DNA from: Pseudogymnoascus destructans
Taxonomy: Eukaryota > Ascomycota > Leotiomycetes > Thelebolales > Thelebolaceae
NCBI RefSeq assembly: GCF_001641265.1
Contig: NW_020167520.1
Coordinates: 2,108,001 to 2,172,000, forward strand
Direction: 5' to 3'
DNA: 64,000 bases
Below, piece by piece: positions 22,741 through 34,548 of this stretch (the first letter of the stretch is position 1; each line of letters opens with the position of its first letter). Under the pieces are notes generated by a model that was given only the letters and a program-made list of their open reading frames with translations, was not told where the DNA came from and did not search any database. The translations under genes were made by a program, and so were the position numbers.

Positions 22741-24030
22741 ATGCTGCTGCGACATTGGCGACCTCGAAGCGCCCCGACGTCTTGCCTGCGACTATTCTCT
22801 CAGTCAAGTCGAAGGCAGGAAATCCGTGATCTCGCTCAATTGCCAGATCGAATTATTCCCAAATACCTTGAGAGTCAACAAAGCGACCTCCTCTCCTTGC
22901 AGTGGCCCTCTCCGCCACGAAACATACTCTTCGTCAAGAAAGATGGTGCCCCGGCCGTGACGGAGTCGATGATAGAGTACGCGAATTATATACATCAAAA
23001 TTACGAAAATGTGTCTCTCATATTCGAACCGCATGTCGCAACATCTGTCCAGTCATCCATACCGTTTCCGATCTACACGACCTCTGACAGCTCTGTTCTC
23101 TCGAAAAAGGCCGATATGACAACCACCCTGGGCGGCGATGGTACAATTCTACATGCCTCCGCCCTCTTTTCCACAACAACCCATGTTCCACCACTCCTAT
23201 CTTTTAGCATGGGTACGCTTGGGTTCTTGGGCGAATGGAAATTCGAGGAATTTAAACGCGCCTTCCGTGAAGTCTACATGTCAGGCGCAGCAGCCGGTTC
23301 GCACCTCTTCCAGGACCAGCAGCACCCGCACGTTCAAGACATAGCCGGCGGCGAGACAGGAGATGTGACCGGCTGGTCATCTATACGGGGAAAATCTATG
23401 GGAACATCCAGGTTATCAAAGGTCCTGTTGAGGAACAGGCTGAAAGTAGGCGTATTTGATGCGAATGGGCAGAAAGTCAATAGCGATGGCACGGTGGAGA
23501 GCGAAGTGCGCGATATCCACGCCATGAACGAGGTTATCATCCACAGAGGTGCAAACCCTCACATGGCAATCATCGAGATCTTCGTTGGTGGAAGATTTTT
23601 AACTGAAGCAGTGGCGGATGGGATGATCATTGCCACACCGACGGGATCCACAGCATACAGTCTCTCGAGTGGGGGTAGCATTATTCACCCCCTCGTGAGT
23701 AGCCTGCTCATGACACCTATTTGTCCGAGAAGCCTCAGTTTCCGACCACTTGTCTTACCTGCAAATACGCCACTGACGCTGCGATTAAGCGAGAAAAACC
23801 GTGGTCGAGAGTTGGAGGTTAGCATCGATGGAAAGCGTAGCAGCATGGGAGTTGCCTGTGGCATGGAAATTCGGGTTCTAGGGGAGGATATTAAGCGCCC
23901 AGATGGAGCCTGGTCTGGTGGCGTACCATGCGTGATGCGGGGGACAAAGAGCGGGATGAAGCATGATGATGGGTGGGTTGGGGGGCTGAACGGGCTGCTG
24001 AAATTCAACCATCCGTTCGGCGAGGGATAG
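22741..24030 (+). CDS. POS5: NAD(H) kinase, mitochondrial type
   Basis: 429 aa, single exon. The N terminus is Arg/Ser-rich without acids (HWRPRSAPTSCLRLFSQSSR), a plausible mitochondrial targeting peptide. Kinase hallmarks are the GGDGT motif (TTLGGDGTILHAS, about residue 130), SMGTLGFLG, MNEVIIHRG and TPTGSTAYSLSSGG. An insertion of about 40 residues between the FLG and RLKV blocks is Gly/Ser/Gln-rich. It makes NADP(H) by ATP-dependent phosphorylation of NAD(H). The symbol is given by analogy to the yeast mitochondrial enzyme. Confidence 0.9.
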   Translation: MLLRHWRPRSAPTSCLRLFSQSSRRQEIRDLAQLPDRIIPKYLESQQSDLLSLQWPSPPRNILFVKKDGAPAVTESMIEYANYIHQNYENVSLIFEPHVATSVQSSIPFPIYTTSDSSVLSKKADMTTTLGGDGTILHASALFSTTTHVPPLLSFSMGTLGFLGEWKFEEFKRAFREVYMSGAAAGSHLFQDQQHPHVQDIAGGETGDVTGWSSIRGKSMGTSRLSKVLLRNRLKVGVFDANGQKVNSDGTVESEVRDIHAMNEVIIHRGANPHMAIIEIFVGGRFLTEAVADGMIIATPTGSTAYSLSSGGSIIHPLVSSLLMTPICPRSLSFRPLVLPANTPLTLRLSEKNRGRELEVSIDGKRSSMGVACGMEIRVLGEDIKRPDGAWSGGVPCVMRGTKSGMKHDDGWVGGLNGLLKFNHPFGEG

Positions 24031-24499
24031 AGGATTATTACACAACCATGGGAGTCAAGAGACGGGAATACTCTGGCGTTAGAACTACCAGGCGCAGTTC
24101 AGACTACCTTGCGAGGTATCTGTGAACGCCAATGAGAAAAGGCCGATCTATTGGAAGTTATATCATATAACGGCCTCTCATTATACGGTGCTAGCATTTA
24201 TAACGCCAATATGCCGAATCTTACCACTGAGGATTATGACTCATTGGTAAAGTCGAAAGGCTACCGCTTATGCCGTGGGAGGAGATCTCCAATTCTGAGC
24301 TCACTTGCGAAGTCATAGTATAGCCCATTGCATTGGGGAGATAGGTGTTTCTTTCTTTAACTAAGCAGGGGTTTTGGGGGTTGGATGGGAGGCGCAACGG
24401 AGATGAGAAACTCTTAATTATATAATCCTGATAAGTTGTTATAATATTTTACCATATAGAATCTATGTCACCCAAAATTCAAAAAGGGAAAACTAATAA
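24031..24499. other. Intergenic, AT-rich
   Basis: No supported gene. A partly self-complementary stretch (gttatatcatataacggcc) occurs near 24160. Confidence 0.5.
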
Positions 24500-25290
24500 T
24501 TATTAGTAAAAAAAAACCTTTTTGACCGACCACAATACTATCAACACATTTCTCGCCTCTAATGACCTCGAAAGACAGCACGTCCGAATTACCACACGAT
24601 TTGCCCACTCGAGCCTTCCTTGTGGTCCCGTCGCCGTAACCGTCAACTGTATTAATAAAATGTTCTCACCTTGTACCTGGAAAAAGACAGAGCTTCTGGG
24701 AACCCTAACCGTTATTAAAATTAACATAGTTCTGCGCCCTACAATTTCGCTAATATAGCTCCATCCTGACGGCCTTCCCTGGACCACAGCCCCTGAGAAT
24801 GGTAATAGGAAGCCAACACTCCATTGCAGAATTTGCTCAGTGTATTGGGCTACTGGGTTGGATCCGACGGCGGAAACATAGGTCGATAGGACCAAGCCCG
24901 CGAATGGCGTGTGGCGAACATAATGCCAGAGCTGGGGGCATGGTGACTTAAACACTGGCTGAAAGCTCTCAAGACGATGTTAGAATGCTCGGCCTCTATG
25001 TTGATAGTGTAGCTTATTCTGCCCCAGCAGTTCTCACAGAAGGCAGGGTGGGAGGTTTGTTTGACGTAAATCGGTGGAAAGTGGAGCTTGTAAGAAAGTT
25101 AACAGTAGCAACTTCGGATAGAAAGTTATTAAGTTGGGGAGGGGTGTACCTGGAGGCCTTGGGTTGCAAGATACAACATCGTGCTCGTTATTCTTGCGTC
25201 TTGTGTGGCTCTGAAGCGGCTTAAGGTCATGAAGTTGAATCTGAACCACAGGACCTCTGGCGGGATCAACGACGTCGCAACTCATATCTG
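24500..25290 (-). pseudogene. Decayed MFS sugar-porter-like gene
   Basis: One minus frame near 25265-25140 reads WFRFNFMTLSRFRATQDAR and then TSTMLYLATQGLQ, which resembles the central cytoplasmic loop of fungal sugar transporters. Further down, GWSYISEIVGRRTMLILITV (about 24780-24700) resembles the D-x-GRR loop region. Stops, frame changes and AT-rich flanks separate them. The assignment rests on these two blocks only. Confidence 0.42.
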
Positions 25291-25312
25291 TAGGATTTTG
25301 TGGATTTCCCAA

Positions 25313-26440
25313 ACGTTAACTTTGCCTTCAAGGATAACGTTAAATAATTAGATTTTAATAAAGCATGCCATCCGTTTAATGTAAATTTAGGAGACTTACT
25401 ATTATAATATGATCTGATTCATGACACTTGTCTAGGCGACTAGTATGGTATACTAGAGAATACGACTAGATTTCGGAGTGGATCTCTTAATTGCTCTAAT
25501 AATTTATAGTAGCAATTTAAGCTAATACGATCCCTCTCTTGAGCTCCTTTGCCAAGTACTTATACTACATTATATCAACTAAGTGCAGCTACTATAAGCA
25601 CTGCTGTCATGTATGGTGTTTGTTTGGACTTTTGGGCGGTATGGGTACTTGTGCGGCCTAAATGTCTGAAGTGATAAGATTAGATCTGAGAACACTCCCA
25701 AAGGGAGCAGACCCCTCGCAAGGGCTATGCTCAATCAGAGCCGTGTTTTAGCTCTAGATGAGTTTACAAGCAAGTTAGTACCCCTGAAAACCCTACAATG
25801 AGATAGTGACTTATGCTATATCGACATCGACAAAGCTATGCAAGTATCGATTCATTCCATGAATCGATCATCCTTGGAGAAGCGATACATGTACGAAACT
25901 CTGCGGTGCACTGCAACCAGGGTGCACAACCTCATGCGAGCAATCGAGCTGCACAGGAATCGATATCATGCGAACAACCCCGATCGCAATCGCCATCAGA
26001 CGATGGCCCGCAGTCTCGTCTCTCGGATCCCAACAATAGATCCTTATGACGCAACCCTCGACGCGCCCCTTTCCACCAATAACATCGGCGGTATCAAAAC
26101 CACACCCTCAACAAAAAGCCAGCAATACGTACTCGCAGCGGTCCCATAGAACCTACATGCCTTCCCACGTTTCGTATCCAAGCCAGCCGGAACCGCACTC
26201 CCCGGCCACGATGTCACCAGCAGCCATACACGCATCTGCCAACGCATCAGCAAGGTCAAGTGACCACCACACACTTATCGATCAACTAACTATGCACCAC
26301 GGGCGGTGCGTCAATGCGAGTCACCTTTGCCGTCGAGGCGGTGAGGATCAACGGCCGTGGATTGGGGGGAGGGAAAAAGGGAGCGGGGCTGCTGACGTGA
26401 AGAAGTGAGGGCGCTTGCGGACGCGGTAGGGCTGGCGTGG
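25313..26440. other. No supported gene
   Basis: AT-rich to about 25800, then GC-richer sequence with several short overlapping frames on both strands. None has a recognisable motif. Part of it may be the eroded 3' portion of the dioxygenase pseudogene. Confidence 0.45.
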
Positions 26441-26735
26441 GTGAAGTGGGTAAAGTGGGTGAAGTGACTATGGCCATTGTTGTGGGGTCAGCACGGGGAT
26501 TCAAGCTGTTCATGAGAGACGGGGACGCGTTTTTTCTTACTGCTTGGGTGCCTCTAGGTGAGTCCCGCATGATGTCCACAGACACGCGACGAAGACACAC
26601 AGCTGACTCAAGCACACAGGCGATATCTCCGCCAACGGCGGCGGGCTAATCTACCTCTCCGACTCCGTCCCCCTCGGCCGCGCCATCGAAGACGACTTCA
26701 CCCTTCGCGCAGCCACTTTCACCCGCGCGGGATGG
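26441..26735 (+). pseudogene. Inverted C-terminal part of a phytanoyl-CoA dioxygenase-like gene
   Basis: Plus-strand reading gives CGVSTGI, then after a frame change KLFMRDGDAFFLTAWVPLG (26506-26562). An intron with gtgagt and cacag ends follows, then DISANGGGLIYLSDSVPL and FTLRAATFTRAG (to about 26730). This is the PhyH-family block that should follow RRTMF of the N-terminal half, which lies on the other strand at 26850-27275. The expected H-x-D iron-ligand text (STGI-HYD-K) is missing, apparently by a deletion of about 8 nt at the frame change. Confidence 0.7.
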
Positions 26736-26849
26736 GCTTTGAGGGGGGTTGGTGTCTGGTGGTGGGTGATGCAAGGTTGTAGGAATTGGCTGCTTTGGTT
26801 TCCAAACGATGTAGTCAAACATCGTGCGTCGGAGGAGGAGTTCCTTCTT

Positions 26850-27275
26850 CCAGTCCATGATGTCGCGCACCATCTGGCGCAGGGTCGGGTTGTCGAGGAA
26901 GTGAAGATAGCTGTCGAGATGGTGGGAACTGATCAGCGTCTCGACCTCCTTCTCGCTGAGCGGCAGATCGCCGGCGCCGATGCCGCCGTGGTGGAGGGGG
27001 TTCTCGGAGGAGTTGAAGATGCCTTCCTGTGGCGAGGTTCCGGGTTCGAGGAGCGCGGTGTCGGCCCAGTTCTGGAAGTAGCTGGTGATATGTGAGTATT
27101 TATTTGATGTGGAAAGTGAGAAAATGGAAGAGGGGGGTGAAGGCGTACTGTTTTCGAACATTTAAGACGTCTTCGCGTGGTATAAGGCCTTTCATAAAAA
27201 TATACCGTCCTCCTTCAGCCTCCTTCGAATCTCAGATATGGGAGTATCTTTCGGAGTGGGACGCAGCCTTTTGAG
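26850..27275 (-). pseudogene. N-terminal half of a phytanoyl-CoA dioxygenase-like gene
   Basis: Minus-strand pieces: TPISEIRRRLKEDG, then a 1-nt frame break, YIFMKGLIPREDVLNVRK, and an intron from 27148 to 27082. Next come YFQNWADTALLEPGTSPQEG, ENPLHHGGIGAGDLP, and LDNPTLRQMVRDIMDWKKE with LLLRRTMF. This order is that of fungal PhyH-family Fe(II)/2-oxoglutarate dioxygenases. Homology ends at RRTMF (about 26820-26850), and the continuation is found inverted nearby. The frame runs on to 26646 without family similarity. Confidence 0.7.
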
Positions 27276-27290
27276 TATGTTCTGATAACT

Positions 27291-27986
27291 CCCTGATTCG
27301 CTCCAATGCCAGAGGGCACGGCCAAGTCATCTATGTGCTGTTTCCGCAGCAGCAGCTGCCATTATCGAAATCAAGCAAAAGTAAAAATAATTTATAAGAA
27401 TACTACGGGGGGTTATCAGTTAAGATATTAAAGTTGGAAAAAGATGAACTTTCATGGAAGATATTATAAGTCTAGCACTTGAAGTCACACAGAGGGCCGT
27501 ATTTCCATGTACTCCGCATTCTTGGACAAACACCGTCCACACCCCTCACGGCAGGAGCTAGCCCGACTATGGCACATCTGCACGACTGCCGTTTCTCCCG
27601 CCTGGACCTGGTTGCGATGGATGGCACTGCCGTCTCTCCCTCCCGGTAGCTCAAATGGAGGCACATATTGTATCAAAATAGCAAATCATGCACTAGTAAA
27701 TTCTCGGCCCCTCTATCTCATCTAAACATACACAAGTACACACCGCACACCCCTCTGCGGCTCCCAACCCCCAACCAGCAAAAAACGCCAGCAAAAATGC
27801 TCCCATGCATGTAAAATTAAACGTCTTGCTTTTATCCCCTTTTATCCCCTGCCATGCCCGCCCCATCAGCCCAGAGAAAAAAAAGGTGGACTGCGTCTAC
27901 CAAGACAAGCACCCAGCGCACTCGCCTTTCTATTACGTACAAACAACACTGCCCCCAGTAGGTCAAGCGGCGCGGCGTCGATCGGA
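27291..27986. other. Intergenic, downstream of INO80
   Basis: No supported gene. An AT-rich first part is followed by sequence expected to include the INO80 3' UTR and terminator, but no distinct signal was identified. Confidence 0.5.
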
Positions 27987-30900
27987 TTATATCTCCATAT
28001 CGTCCATGTCTGCATCGACGTCGCCATCCGCCATAGCCAACCTCTGCTTTGCAGTTTTGGCCTTCTTGCCACCTCCCTTCTTCTTCTCGACCTTGGCTTT
28101 CTTTGCCGCGGGGCCGCCCTCGATCGGCGTCGCTGTCCCAGAGGGCTTCGCACTGCCGTCATCAAAGTGTCCTTCGCCTGTAATGATGTATTAGTAACGA
28201 AACTCAAACATATTCACCTGCAAAAGGTCTGCAGATGAAAAAAAAGTAGAACGTGACTTACCCTCATGGTACAGCTCCTCCAAGCTCCTCTCCTCAACCT
28301 TCTTCTTCCTCCCAGCCTTCTTCGGCTTCGGCTTCCCAGCCTCCACTCCCTCCATCGCAGCCAACTCACGCTCCTTACGCTCGATCTCAGCCGCCTGGTC
28401 ATCGTCTGCAAGCCACATGGCGATATCCTTCGCCTTGTTCTCGCGAGACCTCGTGTTGAAGTCGACGCCACCGCCAGCGCCACCAGATATGACGACACGC
28501 TGGACCTCCTCCTTCTGCAGCGCGCGCTTGCGGATTCGCTCTTCGATCGTCCCGCGCGTGATCATACGGTACACAGTAACTTGTCGGGTCTGGCCCAGTC
28601 TGTGAGCGCGATCCATGGCCTGAGAGTCGATGGTGGGGTTCCAATCGGAGTCGTAGAAAATAACGGTGTCGGCGCTGGTAAGGTTAATACCGAGACCACC
28701 AGCACGCGTGGAGAGCAGGAAGATGAAGATCTCGGGACGGGTTTGGAAATCGTGCACAGTGTCGCGACGGTCTTCGAGCTTGGTGGAACCATCCAGGCGG
28801 AGATACTTGTAGTTTCGATAGGTGAGGTACTCCTCCATGAGATCGATCATGCGTGTCATTTGGAAGTAGAGAAGAACACGGTGGCCGCCTTCCTTGAGCT
28901 TGAACAAGAGACTGTCTAACTTCGCAAGCTTTCCGGAGTCAGTGACGAAGCGACTCATGGATGGGACAAGAATATTGGTAAATCGTTGTTTCTCAGACGA
29001 TGGCGTGGGCAACATCATCGGTTGTGGGAACACTTGCAATGGCATCTTGGACTCGACAAGGGACGTCTCGTCTCGGCTCGAAGGTCCGTACAGGGCCTTG
29101 CGCATCGGGATGTTGAAGAGAGTATTCTCCGTCTCAATGACAGCGCCGCGACTTGAACAGCTGACCTGAATCGGTGGTGCTGATGCAGCAGGGCGTCCAC
29201 ACTGTTCCATTCGTGGCATGCCCGAATTGGCAAACACGTCCTTCGAAACGTTGAACAGCTTTCCGATGTAGCCCTCAGTAACCTCGGCCAGTGGCCTTCT
29301 ATCATTGCGGTCTACAATGCGTAGCATAGATTCGACAGGAGTGTACTCGTTCTCGTCATAGATGACATTGGCCCGACCTAGATTATTACGCTTCTTTGCC
29401 AAATCAACGGCGCGAACAAACAGGTCATCGGTCGCGAGGCTTAACTCATTGCTTGGGCATCCTGCCAATCGTTCCCATGAGAAGGCCTTGCTTTGGATGG
29501 TGTTGGTAGGCTTCCAAATATTCAACTCATGGTCGATCCACTTCTGGCGGAAGCCGGCCTTCGCATTGTCTGTGCCTGGCATATCGAGCCTGCCGCCGTT
29601 ACGCCAAATCAATCGCGGCAACGCGTACTCGATCAAGTTCCTCGTGGAGTATACAACATTGATGAGTGGGCCTTCGCGCATAAACGAGCCAGTCTCTGCG
29701 AAGAAGCCGAACGAGAATGGAGATGTAGTTTCGGCGCGCTCAAAGAGATCTGGATGGTTGCAGACCTTTCGGAATTGCATGACCAAGTTCATCAACGTCC
29801 CTGCATCTCCTTCGTCTCCGATGGTGGCCTTTTCGATCAGGTCCATGATGCTGATCTGGTTGCGGAGGTTCGAGTAATATGCTCTCTGGCGATACGTCAG
29901 GTCACAGAAAATGTCCAACTCGATCTTGTCGCCGAGCTCCTTTTGCACGTGCTTCTTCACACGACGTAACATGAATGGCTTCAAAATCATATGCAGACGC
30001 TTCAGCTGGTCTTCGTTGAGCTTCGTATTACTCTGCGCGTGACTCTCGATATCCTTGGAGAACCACTCGCTAAACTCGTCGTGAGAATCGAACAAACTAG
30101 GCATGATGAAATGCAGCAAAGCCCACAACTCTTGCATGTTGTTCTGGATAGGGGTACCAGTCAGCAGCAGGCGGTTACGGCAGTGGAACCCCAGAAGACT
30201 CTTCCATCTCGAACTTTGCGAGCTCTTGATAGCTTGAGCTTCATCCAGAATCATGTACTGCCATCTCATCTTCTGGAAGTACGCAACATCTGAAACCACC
30301 AGTTGGTAAGAGGTGATAAGAACATGGAACGGCGCATCTTCAGTATAGGTGATGTGCTTTCGGTCCCAGAACTTGCGGAGAACCTTGCGGTCAGCAGCAG
30401 TACCCCAGTAAGGAAGAACCTTGAGCTTGGGCACGAATTTTGTGATTTCTTGCTGCCAGTTGTGGAGAGTGGAGGCTGGGGCGACAACCAAGAACGGTCC
30501 CCAAATTCCATGCTTCTCGGCAAGGTACGCCATGACAGAGATAGACTGGATAGTCTTGCCCAGACCCATCTCATCGGCAAGAATACCATTGATACCTTGC
30601 TCGTATAGATTGACAAGCCAGTTAAGGCCCTTCAGCTGATACTCCTTCAGTTGAGCATGAAGCATCTTTGGCTGCTCGATATCAACATCACCCATTCCTG
30701 CCGGGTTCTGGAAGTTCAATTCACCCTCCTCATCCATAGCGGGCTCTGGGTTATTGAACGCTCGAGCTTTGTTCTGCGCCTCCTGGATTGCGTTTTGAGC
30801 ATTGGCCATTGCTGCAGCAGTGAGCACCGACTCGTCCTCGGCATCGAAGTCAAGGTCCTCGAAATTCGTAACCTTTCCGGCAACGCCGCCGCTCTGGTCA

Positions 30901-33325
30901 GGGACATTGATCTTGTGGGTGTGTCCCTGAGCATCCTTGACAACAGCAACGTCGGGGTGGTCAGTCGAGCGTTCCACCTCATCAGTCTTGATCTTCTTGC
31001 CAATGAAATGGGAGTACAGCTCCGTCTGTGATATAAGGAAGTTGAGCTTCCTCTTCTGGCGGTTCGCTTCACGGTCGGCTTCGGCCTTCTTCGCATTTTC
31101 AATTTCTTGCTTCTCGGCCTGTCTTCTGAGATCACGCTCCTCGCGCTCGTTGCGCTTCCAGAAAGACATCATCTCTCGCATGACGCGCTTGGCACGCGCT
31201 TGGAGATCCTTGGTGCCCTTGTTGGTGCGCATCTGCCATCTCTTGGCCTCCTTGGAGGCAAGAATAGCGGTCTTCTTCAAATTCGAAGCCTTGACGCTCT
31301 GAGAATCGGTAACGATCTTAGAAACCTTGGTGATGTCCTTCTTTGCAATGTCTTTCCAAATCTGATCGTAAATTTGATTGTATGTTTTTGAAACAAAGGG
31401 CTCAGTGGCTGCCGGTGACTCTTCCCGGGGCTCCTCCATGGACTTTGGTCCCAGCTTAAGTCGGATTTTCGGCTCGCTCGGTGGCGGTGGTGCAGGCTCC
31501 TCGCCGGCATCAATCGCAGCTTGGGCAGCGACAGCAGAGTCTTTCTCGGCCTGCTTTTGCTCCTTCGACTTCCGCAAGCGAGCACCACCACGGCCCTTGC
31601 CTTTGCCTTTCCCGGTCTCTGGCTCGGCAGCGAATGTAGTCATAGTGCCTCCCGAGAAATTTGGCTCAATCGGCGATACTGTTCGGATTTCCGGGCCCTT
31701 GTCGCCACGCGCAAGTATAATCTTTGTGTGCTGAGCCTTCTTCTCCGCGCGTTCGGCTTCCTTGAGTAGCTTCTTTCTTTCATTATCATCAGCAGTTTGC
31801 TGAGCTTTCTTCAAAAGCGCCTCCTTCTGCTCAAGGTTCGTTGCGACGGTCTTCTCCCGACGACGCTTCCGTTGCATATCCTTCTTGCGCTCTTTTTCGG
31901 CCAGGACCTCTATCTCCTGAACCGATGCGACTGCGTCCTCGCCATGTATTTCCCGATATCGCTTTTCGCCGGTTTCTGCGTGCTTCATGAGCTTAGTAGT
32001 CATGTCGTCGACATACTTTCTCCGGCGTATCTTCCGTCGCCTCTCTTCCCCTTCGTCGAGCTCAACCCTGCGTTTGAGGCACCGAGCCTTGAATAGCCAC
32101 ATTTCATCTTCGAATTCGGAAGTCTCGAGATCGCTGGCATTCGCATCGATTTCGGCCAATATAACTTGTATCTCCTCCTCTTGTTCGGCCACGGATTTCT
32201 TGGCCTTGAGGCTTCCGTTTGCTTGTCGCTTTGCCGGGACGCGAGATGAAGAGACGGGTGTCGTGGCGTGAAGTGGCGGCCGACGCGACTCTTCTTTGAT
32301 GGGGGTCTCGTCAGCTGGGGGAGGCGGCGGTATTGATGCTCGAGACGATTTCCTGGGCATCTTTGCAGGAGGTGGCGATGAGGGCACGGAAGGAGTAGGA
32401 GCAGCAGGAGCTGATTCGGTAAGGATGCTGGAGAAGGACATCGGATCTGTAGTTCGTGTCGGTTTCTGTAGCAGGTTGTCAGTTGAATTCAGACCCTCGC
32501 TTGTATTGTTCGGTATTGTCGCGTCGCAACTGCCTCTAGGAGAAGGGAAACACACGCTTGGTGAAGCCATCGTCGGCTCTACGGCTAAGGCCGCAGCAAC
32601 CCCATTATTCTGCCTCGCGACCGGAGTCTCCATGGCCGCCGTCACCCTGGGTGACTGGGCGGTCGATCCCAGCCGGCTTGGAGGATGGGAATGTGATGTG
32701 ACGGGCGACTGGGGCCCTGGGAAGGTCGCATTCACTGGCGATGTGAAGGCGCCGTTTCGATAATTTCTCGATTCGGTGCTGGTCTGGGACCAGGTATAGG
32801 AGTCGCGATTGTTCTGCTGAAAAGGCACCAGTTAGTTAGTTGGCTGATGCCGATTGTGGCCCCTTGCGTCAACAAACTCACCTGAGGTGCTGGGTTTTGG
32901 CCGCCGTTGTGTCGGGTTGGGTCTGCTGGTCTGGGTTCACCCGAGTCGGAAGTCGGGTCGTAGTAATTGCTGGTAGGCTTATCGCGTGGTGCCGAGTGGT
33001 ACTCTGAGCTCTGGTAAGGAGTCTGAGTTGCGACCAAAGGGGATGCTTCGGATGGCGCACGATGTGCTGATGCTGGTGGTGGAGGGGGAAGCTGCGATGG
33101 CGTCGGTGGATGGTATTGTTTGGTGAAGCTTGGTCGACGCGGAAGACTCTTTGTTGGAGAGTAGGACGATGGCCCGTTGTAGGCGACTTGGGTTGGTGAT
33201 TGACCCGCGTAGAGTGGAAGCGGAGAGTTCTGGTTCGCGACATGATTCAAGCGGTCTCGTCTCAGGCGCTCGTCGTCCTCATCCTGAGGCCGCTGCATCA
33301 CGGTGCTGTGAAAGTTGGAGTCCAT
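27987..33325 (-). CDS. INO80: INO80 chromatin-remodelling ATPase
   Basis: Three exons: 33325-32882, 32816-28262, 28177-27987; 1729 aa. A low-complexity Pro/Ser-rich N terminus precedes a long basic coiled-coil region. A DBINO-type domain follows (about residues 620-750, beginning KTYNQIYDQIWKDIAKKD). The Snf2 ATPase has DEMGLGKT (about 895), DEAQ (about 1003), LLLTGTPIQNN, the large INO80-type insertion, and helicase-C with GGLGINLTSADTVIFYDSDW and DRAHRLGQTRQVTVYR. The C terminus is Lys-rich and ends in an acidic run. It slides and exchanges nucleosomes (H2A.Z) in the nucleus as the catalytic core of the INO80 complex. Confidence 0.95.
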
Positions 33326-33855
33326 AAAGGAGATTTGAGCCCTGGCTCGTGGGATTGAGGGGGGACAGGGTGGTTAGATTATATTATGGTTCCATGAGCG
33401 TGACGTGACGATGTGTATGGGGGGAGAAGACGCGGTCGGTTCGAGAAGGGATTGGAGACGAGCAGAGACAAAGAGATTGATTCTGTAACTGCTGTAATGG
33501 CAGGAAGGGGTGGAGTAGTAGAGTCGTAGTGTTGGTACAGTGCGTAGGGAGAGTAACGGGTGTTGTTGAGGCGACAAAGAGACGCGGGATCAGATCAGCG
33601 GGATGTTGGCAGTGGGGGGCGGGTAGATCATCTGGATCTGGGTGAGAAAGTGAAGGTGTTGGTGATGGTAGTAGAGGTGTTGGTGATGGTGGGATGGAGA
33701 TGTGGGATGGAGATGTTTTTTATTGATGATGAGATGGAATTGGGGGGGGCGAGGGAGTTCAGAGCAGCATCAGCGACGGGAGAGCCGGGGGTGGTTTTTG
33801 GTGGTGGTGGTGGACCGCCAGGTGCATATGCCACCACTATTTGGAACATGCACCC

Positions 33856-33894
33856 CGTCATCTTTTGGCGTCATCTTTTGGCGTCATCTTTTGG
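33856..33894. repeat. 13-bp tandem repeat, three perfect copies
   Basis: The unit cgtcatcttttgg is repeated exactly three times at 33856-33868, 33869-33881 and 33882-33894. Confidence 0.9.
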
Positions 33895-34184
33895 GGTTTT
33901 TTGCCCAGTGAGGTCGCGACGACAACGACGACGCCGTATGGGTATAACTCATAGTACACAAAGACTCGGGCTGTGAATCCCCCAGAAATATCCTATAGAA
34001 AATGGAATGCCTAAGGAATTATTGTGTTGGTTTAGCGGGAAGGCAATTGATCGTTGGGGTCCTTGTCGCGGCCTGGTGTTTCTAAGCTGTTTTTGGCTGT
34101 GTTGCTCGCTTTCGGTCACAGGAAAAGGGAAAAAGGCAAAAAGGGAAAAAGGGAAAAAGGAAAACTTACCTGCTGATTACTCGA

Positions 34185-34288
34185 GTACCTGCTGTAGTTT
34201 AGTGTAGTGATAACTTACCCAACTAACTTACCTAACTAAGTTCGGTAAGTTAGTTAGGTAACTACGCTACTATGAAACTACAGTAGCA
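34185..34288. repeat. Imperfect inverted repeat / hairpin
   Basis: The centre is strongly paired: ttacctaacta... against its partner tagttaggtaa (about 34229-34261). The outer arms ctgtagtttagtgtagtg and ctacgctactatgaaactac are imperfectly complementary. It could be a foldback element remnant. No TA duplication was established. Confidence 0.5.
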
Positions 34289-34548
34289 ACCACAGTAGCG
34301 GCCGCAAGCACACCCCACCACACAACCACAACCACACAAATTCACGTCACCAGCCAAGTTGAGCAGCTCAAAGTTGACCCAGACTCTACAGACAAGACGA
34401 AGAAATCCCCACAAAAACATCTGCGCCATTTTCTAGTAGACACGGATCACCGCCCCAAAACATGCCAATATGCATATCTATCCATCCATTCATCAACCAA
34501 TCCGCCCTTGCCATGTATAGCCAGCCTTCTCACGTTACACGCCACCCT

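Larger units (their letters stand above)
33326..34548. other. Intergenic between INO80 and ARB1
   Basis: Contains the INO80 promoter side, a 13-bp triplicate at 33856-33894, a poly-purine aaaaaggg repeat near 34130-34160 and an inverted repeat at about 34185-34288. No supported gene. Confidence 0.6.

Noticed and set aside
24503..24955. 150-aa minus ORF as an intact gene
   Set aside because: Only a short block resembles a transporter loop and upstream pieces are in other frames; treated as part of a decayed sugar-porter-like gene with low confidence.
26286..26615. 109-aa Pro-rich minus ORF
   Set aside because: No motif; it overlaps the inverted dioxygenase exon on the other strand.
28266..32763. 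Several plus-strand frames of 100-217 aa across INO80
   Set aside because: Antisense shadows of a well-supported 1729-aa protein.
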